This document shows, in pieces, positions 12,601-24,600 of a stretch of 64,000 nucleotides of DNA (position 1 is the first letter of the stretch; every line of letters starts with the position of its first letter). The stretch covers positions 258,001 through 322,000 of the forward strand of contig NC_087095.1 of NCBI RefSeq assembly GCF_963855985.1, in the 5' to 3' direction. Below the pieces are notes generated by a model. That model saw nothing but the letters and a program-made list of their open reading frames with translations. It was not told the DNA's origin and searched no databases. The DNA comes from Ostrinia nubilalis. Lineage: Eukaryota > Arthropoda > Insecta > Lepidoptera > Crambidae. The translations under genes were made by a program, and so were the position numbers.

Positions 12601-15600
12601 AGCTAGGGCCGCCCACTGACCTCGGTGTCCTCGAGCTCGGCCCGGCGCGCCAGCAGCGTGTCGAGCTGGCGGCGGATGAGCGCGGGCGCCACGAAGGCGG
12701 CCACGAGGCGAGCCAGGGCCCGGCCCGCGCGCCCGGCCGCGCCCCACCAGCCGCGCGCGCCGCCGCCGCCCGCGCCGCCCACGCAGGACGAGATGGCGCG
12801 GCACGACACCAGCCCCACGGAGCTCCACCAGCGCGAGTCTGCAAGGGACAAACGACATTAAGGCGCTACCTCGTAAAAATTTTCGGCCGACTGAATGCCT
12901 CGCACACAGAGGGATAGAAATATGATTTCTCAGTGCGAGGAAAGGGACAGCAATAGCGCGCGCGGCGCGGAATAAAATAACGTAAGCGACAAAAATCGGA
13001 AATCATGTATTTATTGAAAAACCAAATACTATTTAAAGAAAATGACTCGACCAGTACTTAGAATATGTTATTACCTTACCAATATACAAAATTTGGTATT
13101 GAAATATTAGCCTATCTGCTTATAAAACGAAAAACCGAGTAATAGAAGGGTCATCTTTGGATTTTTTTTCTATCGAGAAAATTGTTTCCATTCATGTTTC
13201 GGCTTCGACCAGACACTAGATTTATTAGTCAACTATGACATATTTCAAAATAAGAACATAAGTAATAAGAAAAATACGATTAAAACTAATTCTGCGCTTC
13301 TTTAAAACGCCCAATATTCGCAAGGCATCACCTTAATGAGGGCTACCGTTTTTATACTTAACAGTTGGCACCCCTGGCGATTGACAGTACCTTCCTCTAC
13401 AGTGACGCCATCTTGATGAGTGCAAATGCGATTGTCCTCCTACCACTTTAGCGCTCACAAGTTGACGCCACTGTCTTCGCTACTAGCAAGTAACAGGACC
13501 TTCCTCTACAGTGGCGCTAACTGGTGAGCGCTAAAACGATAGCCCTCATTACATGACGCCGCTTGACAGGCTCGCGATCCACGGTAGACACCCGTCGCCT
13601 ACGTCCCCTATTAGTTACACCGCTAGTACACGAGCCGCGAGCGTTTGCGGCGTGCACCTGCCTCCCGCCGAGTGCATATGGAAACCCGCGTCACGCGTCC
13701 GCGCTACACTATTATACAAAGACACGTGTGTGCGCCTGCGCAAGTTTTTATGCAGGCCCTAAAACTATAATATCATTAGTTAATTAATTTTATTAGCATA
13801 ACCAAGCCTTATACAATTACATTATGTAATAAATAAATGACACTAATGCACGTATTCATAAACGATGCTTGCTTAAGTGTTAAGTTAATTTAAAAAAAAT
13901 AAAATAAAAATAAGTGAAGCAGCACCGCTATGCGAAGTCGAACGCACAGCGTTGAATAGAGCTCTGTGATTGGTTCGTGTGTATCACTCCGCCACTCAAG
14001 TATAGTTTATGAATAGGTTTTGGGGACCCTGTGCATCCACGCGCACTATGAGACCTCATAGTAATGTTTATGAATACGGGTGTAATACACCACTAAAGTT
14101 TCATATGACAATGGACATGGCGCACAATTTTTGTTGAAGATGCCAAAAAAAACTACAAAAAATTAGAATGAATACCGTATTTTTACTTTTTTGATATCTT
14201 TAAAAATGACTGAAATATTCAAGCTCAAAGTGCGCTCTTCCGCTAGGAGCGATTTTCCGCGCGGATTTTGAAAATGTGACGTAGTAACATGAAAAGCTGC
14301 ATGTAAGATATTATCTGTGTACAATGGTTAGAATGGTTAGTAGGGGAGCCGAAGCGGGGATTTCGGGACTTACTAAAGAGTGGCAGACTAACATACAAGG
14401 AAATACTTTGTACCTGGTTGATTACCTTTAAGTATGAATTTTTGATATAAAACGGCATTAGTTCTTATACCTCTCACCCAAAAAATACCTCAATTAAGCC
14501 CAAATTTGACACCGCAGCCAAACTTTGAGTGACGATGGAAACTAGCCTAGATGGAGGACACATGAAATTGAACTTCTGCTTCTTCATTGATAAAGACTTA
14601 TCATTTACCTTATCATTTTGTATTCCATTTTCAAGTCACTTTTTTTTTCGCTTACTGTTTAAACAAAACGTGGGATTTTTTTAAATCTCAGGTCTTTTGA
14701 ACGCACATCTGAACGATGTCTGGTTTTAATTTCTTCAGTTACTCCGTGACCATGGCGCTTGCAACAGTGCCGAAATATTGGAAACTCAAAACTAAGGTAC
14801 ATGGTAGCAATCCCGTCAGTAATAATAATAGGAAAATGTCTTGAAAAATAAGTAAATCGTATATTACTTTATGTAACTAATTTTATTATGTATCATACTT
14901 ATAACTAATCACTTCATTCATAACTAGAAAACGATTCCAAGGATTCCACTTTTCTTCAATAGATGATCAAGATAAAGAGGTATTTATTATAACTTGCTCT
15001 TCCACCATTTCAATTATTCTATTTTACATCTTACTTGATGAAATCTTTTTCAATTTTATTTACATGGTCATAACATTTTCACCATTTCTCTGCACCAATT
15101 TGTGAGGTACACCTGAAACCCCCGATAAAGCAGCTATTATAAGAATAATATTCAAAAAACCCTCCTTCTGACGCAGTTAGGTAATAAACTAAATGTATCC
15201 AATTTCACTCCAACTTACTGTCAACTTAACGACGCGCTTTAAAATCAAAGATTGACTTTGAATTATGCCTTATTTTACAAATGACTTGCTTGAGCTTTTT
15301 CGACTTTTTCACAAAAATAACAAATAGGCATGAAGAGATTACAAAATTCCTGCAGCGACTGACAGTTCACTTGATTTACTTTGACAGGTGACAATAAAGC
15401 CATAGACATTTGCCATATGAAAGACACACTTTTCCAATATTTTTGTTTGATATGAGATTCTGGTACACCTACACCTATCATTTAATGAAAGATAAACTAA
15501 ACTTTTTCAGCACAACGAAAATCTGCTTTGGCGCGTAGCAATGCAACGTGACAACTGCAGTTCGGACTTCTTTATGAGTCCACTACACATACAATAAAAT

Positions 15601-18600
15601 TCGTACTATCGCACATTTTTTCTTTTTAATTCTAATTCAGTAAAAAATGTTTTTGAAACCTTCATTCAAAATTCAAAAGTTATTATCATATGACAGAATT
15701 TATGACCAGACTATGTACATTGAATAAAATATTTTTCTTTTTATCATCAACCTTAGCAGTCTGATAAGTTACTATGACACTCGAGTTAATCCACATTCAG
15801 CACCATAGCCTCCCCTTCTACAAGGCCCTCTACAAATGTCAAAACGTCACTTAACCCTTTTAGCACCAGTTCTTTTGTTTTTGAGAAGATGTACCCAAAT
15901 TTTTATATCAATTTAATTATAGTTCAGTCGTTTGGTACAAATTAACGTGGTTACCTGGAAAGTGTTCCGGGAGTTTTGAAAATTGGTGATTAAAATAGAT
16001 TTCGCTATGCTCTCTGTTAGTCTGTTAGTTAAGTGTGATTGCCGCGCTCGTTGCGAAATTGGAAAAATGCTGCCTTAGAGAAGATTTTTGATAGTTACAT
16101 TCTTTCCTATTTCGTCGTTACAGCCAAATGACGTTCACTGCTGGACAAAGGCGAGAGGCCTTTGGGTTATCCATAGGTTTTTCATAATGAACAGTCCTGC
16201 GCTGCCCGCATTCAGGTTCTTCCCGCGACCTTTACCAGATCGTCGGTCCACCTAGTAGGAGGCCTGCCCACGCTACGTCTTCCAGCCCGTGGTCGCCACT
16301 CAAGAAATTTTCTGCCCCAACTCTGTCTGTCTCTACGAGCTATGTGTCCCGCCCACTGCCACTTGATTTTAGCAATTCTGCGTGCTAGGCGGTCACTTTG
16401 GTTCTCCTGCGGATCTCCTCATTTCTGATTCGATCACGCAGGGAAACCCCGAGCATAGCCCGCTCCATCACCCTTTGGGTGAGCTTGAGCCTTCTTATGA
16501 GGCCCATAGTAAGCGACCACGTTTCAGAACCTTAAACTTTCCTATTTATTTCACGACTAGCTTTTGCCTGCGGCTTCACCCGCGTGAAATTTAGTGTCAC
16601 AGATCGGCATAAATTATAGCCTATATGTTAATCTGGGTTACAAACAAAACAATAATATTGTACAGTTTCAACAAAATCCGTTGAGTACTTTTTGCGTGAA
16701 AGAGTAACAAACCTGAGACACAGGAATCTTCCTAGTTCAGGTATCAACCCACCAACATTCTTACTTTTTGTTTTTCCCGATTGTATGTTATCATAATATT
16801 ATCTGTTATGTTGGTGAGAAATAAACATTACTTTACTTTATTTTAAACTTCCAGACATCCAAACTTTCGCATTTATAATATTAGTAGGATACAATTATGT
16901 AATGTAGAAACAAACAAGACAAAAAAAAATATACTTCAGCAACGCGATTTTTTATACTTCAGCATATTTAGGACACCCGGCAGCGTGTCCTGCCATGATC
17001 AAAGAAAAAAGAACTCGCAATTTAGCAGGTACATTAATTTGACTGTTTCACAACTCTAAATCTATTTAACTTACATTACATGAAATTTATCACATTTATC
17101 AAAGCTTCTTAGCTTGTCTATGTCCCAAAAATTATAAAATGAAAAAAGTAGTTGTCAAAAACCTTTATAAGGCGGATTTTTTTCAATAAGGCGGACGCGC
17201 GCGCGGCTATAAACGAGGTCACAAAATCGGAAAGAACATAGCGAAATCTATTTATTCACCAATTTTCAAAAATTCCGGAAAACTTTCCAAGTAAAATTAA
17301 CAAATAACTGGACTATTTACTCGTTATTGAGCACAGAGACACAAACTTGGTTATATTTCCAGAAAATTTATATTTAAGTGCATAAATGTAAAAATGGCTT
17401 CATAGTGCACAAAATTGGCAATAGGTGGCATAATAATGGTTACTTTTTTAGCGCCTAGTTTGAAATGTGATTGAACGATGACAACTAACAACAGTTGTCA
17501 GTTAGGTAAAATTTTATTTTAGTTGGAAAAAGACAAAAAGTGGTAAATGGGTTAACGTGCGGGGGCTGCAAAATCATGTTGTGACGTCACGCGCGAATAT
17601 TGGAAATTTTTGAAAATTTTAAAAAGTCCGTAAACATCTCGAGGCTCTATCTTCGGTAATACTGGATGGATTGAGGTGAAATAAAAACTAGTGTAATGTG
17701 TGTGATCTAAACTTTAAATTAAGTCATAATTTAACTTAATATTACAACTTATGCGTGTTGTCCATTCGGTAATAAAAATATCAAATTAAAGTAGCAAGTA
17801 ACACGTCATCTTAACTCAATTTTTTAAGGGACGCGCGCTGGTAGCTTGAAGAACTTTTCCAGCTTCACCAGGCAGAGTGGCGAGTACAGAAGGTACGCTA
17901 GCGATCGGACCGTATCGAGCGCATAAGGCGCCCAATCAGTGGCGAGCCCAACTAGAGGGTTGCCCACCGCGGTGTTGGACCAAAGTCCAGCCTACGGGGA
18001 CTACGGACGCGGCCTGAGGGCGCCACGGTAGGCTCGGACCTCGGCTCAGGCCTACTCCTCTCGGCGAAACTAGGTTTATAAGGTTTATTTGTTACCGTAC
18101 CAGATCACAGTATAGTTCGTCGGACTACTTTAACATCTGTAAAAGGCACCACATCCTTCCTCTTGCCATTAGGCGTGAAATATCTGATATCACATATCTT
18201 ATAAAAGTTATCACAGCTGAGATTGACTGCTCTGAACTCCTAGCTAACATTCAATTTAACGCTCCAAAAAGAATCCTGCGCAATAATGATCCACTATACA
18301 TCCCCAAGGTAGATTCTAACTACAGGCAAAATAGTTTTCTCTGGCGGGCGAGTAGGAACTTGAACGAATTTGTCAAGGAGACTAACATCGACATCTTTTG
18401 TACTAGCATTGCTGTGGCGAGGAGAAAGCTAGGCGACCGTTTTTTTTAAGGATAGCTAAATTGTTTTTCTGTTTGGCAATGTTTTCCAATACTTTTTATT
18501 TAGGTATACGTACTATATTATAGTAGTGTAGTACGTAGTATGTAGTAACCTTGGTGCAAAGGCTCACTAAAATTTTTAAATTGTTTTTACCTGAGGGAAC

Positions 18601-21600
18601 CTATAAGTGGTTCACTCGTTGCCTATCTTATGTCACTATTACACATTGTCTCACCGTCGGGCGCCCAGTCGGGTATGCCGTGGAAGTACGGCGCGTAGTG
18701 CGGCGGCGGCGTGGCAGCGTTCAGCAGCTCGCTCGGGATCAGCCGCAGCGCCGTGGGAAGCAACGACTCCGTGTAGTAGTTCTCTCTGTTGAAAAACAAA
18801 CATTTAACTAAAGCCTGGTCCGTGAGCACGTAGAATCCCATCCAATGACCCCAAGCTGTGCGACGCGACTGTGCGACGCGCGCCCGCAGTGAGTGTGCGA
18901 GCGCGACAGCAATATAATTACGCGCGAGCGATAAGGATGGGTAGCTTAGGGTCATTGGACGGGATTCTACGTGCTCACGGACCAGGCTTTAGTATGTTAG
19001 TAGTGAAATGCTGCAGTCCAAGTATGTAACTGTCTTGTAAGAGAAGCTAGTATCATAAATTTAATATTCCTTCGGAATAGAGCAAACCACTAGCTGTCAA
19101 ACGAAACCCGATTTTAAGACGTCATTGGATATCATTTGTGTGTCAGTGTCAGGGTTATTTCACTGTTTTGTACAATAAATCAATTACTGAACCAATCACT
19201 ACGATTCTGAAACACTATTTCTGATAAACATTCGCGATTTTACTCAAGGAAAATCTGAAAAAATCTCAGAGTTCAAATTTTCAACGTGCCAATAAGTTCT
19301 AACGAACTGTCAAATAGTTGCAAAAAACTATTCTGTTACGTCGCATCCCGCATCTCTTTTTACCGGACTGCTCCAGAAGGAGGGTTATGTTTTTCGAGTG
19401 TATGTATGTATGTATATTTCTTTAGCACGGCCTATAGCCTAAACGGCTTGACTGATTTTAGCGTGGGAGGTATCGTTAGATTCGTCTTAATCATGAGAGT
19501 GACACTGGCTATAATAAAATTTAAAAAAGAAAAATGGCGGATTTCAAGTCTTCAAAAAAACAAATACATATCACCAACAAAACGAAGAATTAGTCATTGA
19601 TGCCTCTGACTGCATTTGTGAACACTAAGGCTTATTTTTATTAAGTTCAATTTTACGCAGTTGGGTTTTTATTACACAGTTTTGCTGCTAGTGACATCGC
19701 GCTCGCTCAATCCTTTGTTGCTCTATTTCGCTAGATAAATTAACTTTATGGGTAACATCGAAGAGAGTATCGAAGGTATTGCCACCCACCTGTAGTGCTG
19801 TATGTAGTGGTGCGTGAGGTCGCCGCGCGCGCGCGTGGTGAGCTCGTGCAGCGCGTCGGCCAGCAGCGCGCAGCCTAACGCAAGCGCGTGCGCGTCTGAT
19901 CCCGCTACCATCTCGCACCGAGTGAGTATCGAAGGTATTGCCACATACCTGTAGTGCTGTATGTAGTGGTGCGTGAGGTCGCCGCGCGCGCGCGTGGTGA
20001 GCTCGTGCAGCGCGTCGGCCAGCAGCGCGCAGCCTAACGCAAGCGCGTGCGCGTCTGATCCCGCTACCATCTCGCACCGAGTGAGTATCGAAGGTATTGC
20101 CACATACCTGTAGTGCTGTATGTAGTGGTGCGTGAGGTCGCCGCGCGCGCGCGTGGTGAGCTCGTGCAGCGCGTCGGCCAGCAGCGCGCAGCCTAACGCA
20201 AGCGCGTGCGCGTCTGATCCCGCTACCATCTCGCACCGAGTGAGTATCGAAGGTATTGCCACATACCTGTAGTGCTGTATGTAGTGGTGCGTGAGGTCGC
20301 CGCGCGCGCGCGTGGTGAGCTCGTGCAGCGCGTCGGCCAGCAGCGCGCAGCCTAACGCAAGCGCGTGCGCGTCTGATCCCGCTACCATCTCGCACCGAGT
20401 GAGTATCGAAGGTATTGCCACATACCTGTAGTGCTGTATGTAGTGGTGCGTGAGGTCGCCGCGCGCGCGCGTGGTGAGCTCGTGCAGCGCGTCGGCCAGC
20501 AGCGCGCAGCCTAACGCAAGCGCGTGCGCGTCTGATCCCGCTACCATCTCGCACCGAGTGAGTATCGAAGGTATTGCCACATACCTGTAGTGCTGTATGT
20601 AGTGGTGCGTGAGGTCGCCGCGCGCGCGCGTGGTGAGCTCGTGCAGCGCGTCGGCCAGCAGCGCGCAGCCTAACGCAAGCGCGTGCGCGTCTGATCCCGC
20701 TACCATCTCGCACCGAGTGAGTATCGAAGGTATTGCCACATACCTGTAGTGCTGTATGTAGTGGTGCGTGAGGTCGCCGCGCGCGCGCGTGGTGAGCTCG
20801 TGCAGCGCGTCGGCCAGCAGCGCGCAGCCTAACGCAAGCGCGTGCGCGTCTGATCCCGCTACCATCTCGCACCGAGTGAGTATCGAAGGTATTGCCACAT
20901 ACCTGTAGTGCTGTATGTAGTGGTGCGTGAGGTCGCCGCGCGCGCGCGTGGTGAGCTCGTGCAGCGCGTCGGCCAGCAGCGCGCAGCCTAACGCAAGCGC
21001 GTGCGCGTCTGATCCCGCTACCATCTCGCACCGAGTGAGTATCGAAGGTATTGCCACATACCTGTAGTGCTGTATGTAGTGGTGCGTGAGGTCGCCGCGC
21101 GCGCGCGTGGTGAGCTCGTGCAGCGCGTCGGCCAGCAGCGCGCAGCCTAATGCAAGCGCGTGCGCGTCCGACCCTGCCACCATCTCGCACGAGTCCACGC
21201 CCGCTCTAAACATAAATATACTTATTTATTTTACAATTTAGGTACATACTCTTAGGCTGAGTTGCACCACCTAACTTTGACCGTAACTATGTAATAACCG
21301 GTGTTTTTTGCGGCGTTTACCCGTGGTCCCCCCAACATGTCCCCAATTTATTTTAACAATGGTCCCACCGCACTAAGTGGCAAACATTGCATGTCACCTA
21401 TGTCTGGGATGAAATATCAAACGCCGAGAAGGATATGAGTGACTTTAACCCACATGTGTGATGTGAAGATAGTATAAAGATATTATAGTGCCGTACCTAC
21501 CTATAATTATTTTCTATATTAATTATAGATTTTTTTATAATATTATAGATACCTAGGCTAGGTGACAAGCAATGTTTGCCACTTAGTGCGGTGGGACCAT

Positions 21601-24600
21601 GGTTAAAATAAATTACCCGTAGACCCACTGGCAAACACTGTTCAGAACGGTGGGACAACGGGTAAAAAAAATTACCCGTGGACCCACCAGGGGGACATGT
21701 TGGGGGGACCACGGGTAAACGCCGGTTTTTTGTATGGAGTTTAACAGATTTTTGACGTTTGTCAAAGTTAAAGTAAGGTGATGCAACTCAGTCTTAATGC
21801 GTCATAGCAAACGTTAGTAATTATGCAAAAGTCCCTCTTATCTCTCGAGAAACAAGATTTTTAATGCAAATAAATGATATTTGATTTGATTTTTTTATGC
21901 ATAACAAGGCAGGTATTACACCGCAATCGCCACTGGTGTTAACTGAAATGCAGTCTAGAGATCCATTTCTTCTTTTGCGACTGAAAAATGCACTGAATTG
22001 CATCCAATGGGTTATGTGGGGCTTTCCCAGCCAGAAGGGCAGGGCCTACCCACTAAAAACCCCTCTGGTCGCGCTTAGTGGAGCACGCCGCGAGTCAAAG
22101 GAGTCGTTTGTGAATGTCTCCACGCTAAGATCCATCTCTATGCTACCGCATCTTGCTCTCAGATTACTCACGTGTGTCCGGTGAGCGCGGCGTCGGCAAG
22201 TTCGAGCGCGCGCGCAAACGGCTTGTGTAACCACTGCGGAGCCAGCTGCGGTCGCTCGCGATCCTCGCCTTCCTCTGTGCCCTCTGCGCTCCAAATCGCC
22301 AGTTGATCCGCTGGAAACACATTTATACAATAAGTAAAAGTAAAAAGTACAAAAATAGGCAGCAACAGATTACGAAGCGGGAAAATTCGACGGGTCATGG
22401 AATAGAACCATAAAGGAATAGAACCATATTGAGATCGTTAGCTAAAGAAGAAAGGTAAAGGGTGCCCGAAAGTTACGTAATGGATAAAAGAAATTTCAAA
22501 AGATTTGGAACACATTTAGATCTGATAACCTAAGTCTACGGGCACGAAACTGGCGACGGCCGAGCTATGGCGGAGCGATGCGACGACGGGCGATCGCAAT
22601 ACTAAGGCCCAGAACAGACGGTGAAACGCAACTGCAACGAAACTGCAACTTTCTGATGATTCTCATGAATGAAACTGAAACTGAAAGTTTCAAACTGGTC
22701 GCGTCATGTGTGGTCTCTCAACGGACGCTATGGCAGTAACTTAGATGCAACTCAAAAGTAACTAGCAGTTGCAGTTTACTCCTCATCGCCGTCGCTTTGA
22801 ACTACCATCGCTCTGCCGTCGCCACTTTTATACCCGTAGACTTAAACAGACCGTCTTAGCACCGTAGAACGAGAATGGGCGACTGCAAATAAAACAGAAA
22901 AAGGCCCAGAAAAGAGTGATTTCTCGATAAACAAAACTTACCGTCATGCTGCGCCATCGGTTTTACAATAGCCACAAGCAGTCTATACGCCAGGCAGTGG
23001 TAGGCGGGATGCAGCGGGCGCGCCAACGCAGCTGATGCCACTCCCGCCAGCCGCGGCAGCGCCAGCGAGTGCGCGCGGTGCGCCGCCTCCGCCAGCGCCC
23101 AATCCGCGCGCTGTATCCCGCGAGACACGGCCGAAAGTAAGCGGGCCTGCCCGCTGGTTATTGTTTTGGACGCGTTTTCTGCAATTAGATTATTGAATAG
23201 TTACTCTCAAACACACCTCGTAATTTCATTAGCAAAAAACTCCACCTTGGCGATTAGTGAACAGTGGAAATTAATCTTTACAAGACAGTTGATGTAACTC
23301 TAACTAAAGACATGTGAAAGAACGTGAAAGAGAAAAGTTTACAAAGTTCAATTGTTTTGTACTTTCTCTCCATTGAGACAACAGTAAGACATCCAAAGTG
23401 ACCTATTTATTTTCTTTAAGTACGCAAACACCATTTTGACCCAACTCATTGCTGAAGAACTCAGCCAACATCTCACGTGGGTATGTATCGAAAAATGTAA
23501 CACGGATGCGACGGGTTTACACCGGATACACCTGGTATGCCGCGAGTGTCCGCGGTCCGTATACTAACGGTGCAACTATGGGGAGCAAAGCACAGGCTCG
23601 CATTGGTTGTCTGCAGCAGGCACCCACTTCATGTACCCATACAAGTTTTAGCATACATCCTAAGATGACTGAGTTTCTTCCGCCACTTCTAAGCGTCAGC
23701 CGAAATGTTGTCCCAAAGTTGTGCTAAGGCAAGCTATATTTGGGACGTGTATGAGCACCCTGGAAATGGCCTAAGTAATCGTTCATTCGTTCGTTTCAGC
23801 CAAATGACCTCCACTGCTGGATAAAGGCCTCCCTTCCATAACCACCGTTCTTGCGCTGCCAGCATCCAGGCTCTTCCCGCCACCCGCGCGTGAAGTACTG
23901 AATAAATGATTTGTTTTAAACCTCGGTCCGTGAGCACGTAGAATTTTGTCCAAAGACCCCTAGCTACCCATCCTTATCGCTCGCGCGTAATTATATTGCT
24001 GTCGCGACTGTGCGACTGGCACCCGCAGTGAGTGTGCGAGCGCGATAGCAACATAACTACGCGCGAGCGATAAGGATGGGTTGCTTGGGGTCATTGGACA
24101 AAAATCTACGTGCTCACGGACCAGACAATAGTGTAATTACTCACGCAGCAGATGCGCGGCGATAGTATAGAGCTGCGTGTTGAGCGCGGGCGCGAACACG
24201 TCGCGCCACTCGGCCAGCAGCTCGAACACGTGCGGCAGGGGCTGGCGCCGCTCGCACTCCGCCTTGATGTTGCCGATGAATTGCTCCACGAACGAGTACA
24301 GCCGGAACGTCGCTAGCGACAGCATCGCCACCTGGAAACGACGCGTGTTTCTGAATAAATAAATTTAAATAATAAATAAATAAATCTTTGGACAATTTCA
24401 CATAGCGCCAGCTAGCCCCAAAGTAAGCAACTTAATGCTTGTGTTAAGGGTGCTAGCTTAACGGATATACTACTTATACAGGGTGTTAGGTAAATGGGTA
24501 TATGAGCCGACACTAGCCCATGTTAACATGGTCATATAAATGGTATAGTGAAGTCAGAAAATTGATATCTTCATTTTAATTATTTTATTTTTCATAGAAA

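Larger units (their letters stand above)
15849..17566. mobile_element. Probable TIR element with nested RTE and Helitron-like insertions
   Basis: Sequence at 15960-16015 (aattggtgattaaaatagat) reappears inverted at 17233-17290. Outer ttaaccctttta / taaatgggttaa motifs are also inverted. An RTE fragment (16121-16525) and a Helitron-like piece (16552-16890) lie inside. The exact borders are uncertain. Confidence 0.4.

Noticed and set aside
12053..12861. Multiple overlapping ORFs over the exon 23 array
   Set aside because: Repeated wrong-frame readings of the same 110-bp unit. Only the frame with GWWGAAGRAGRALARLVAAF matches listerin.
19688..21190. 500-codon minus-strand frame rich in Arg/Ala repeats across the exon 21 array
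   Set aside because: It is the wrong frame over the array. The Ltn1 frame (SCEMVAGSDAHAL...) is the parallel one ending at 19723; both stay open only because the unit is 159 bp.
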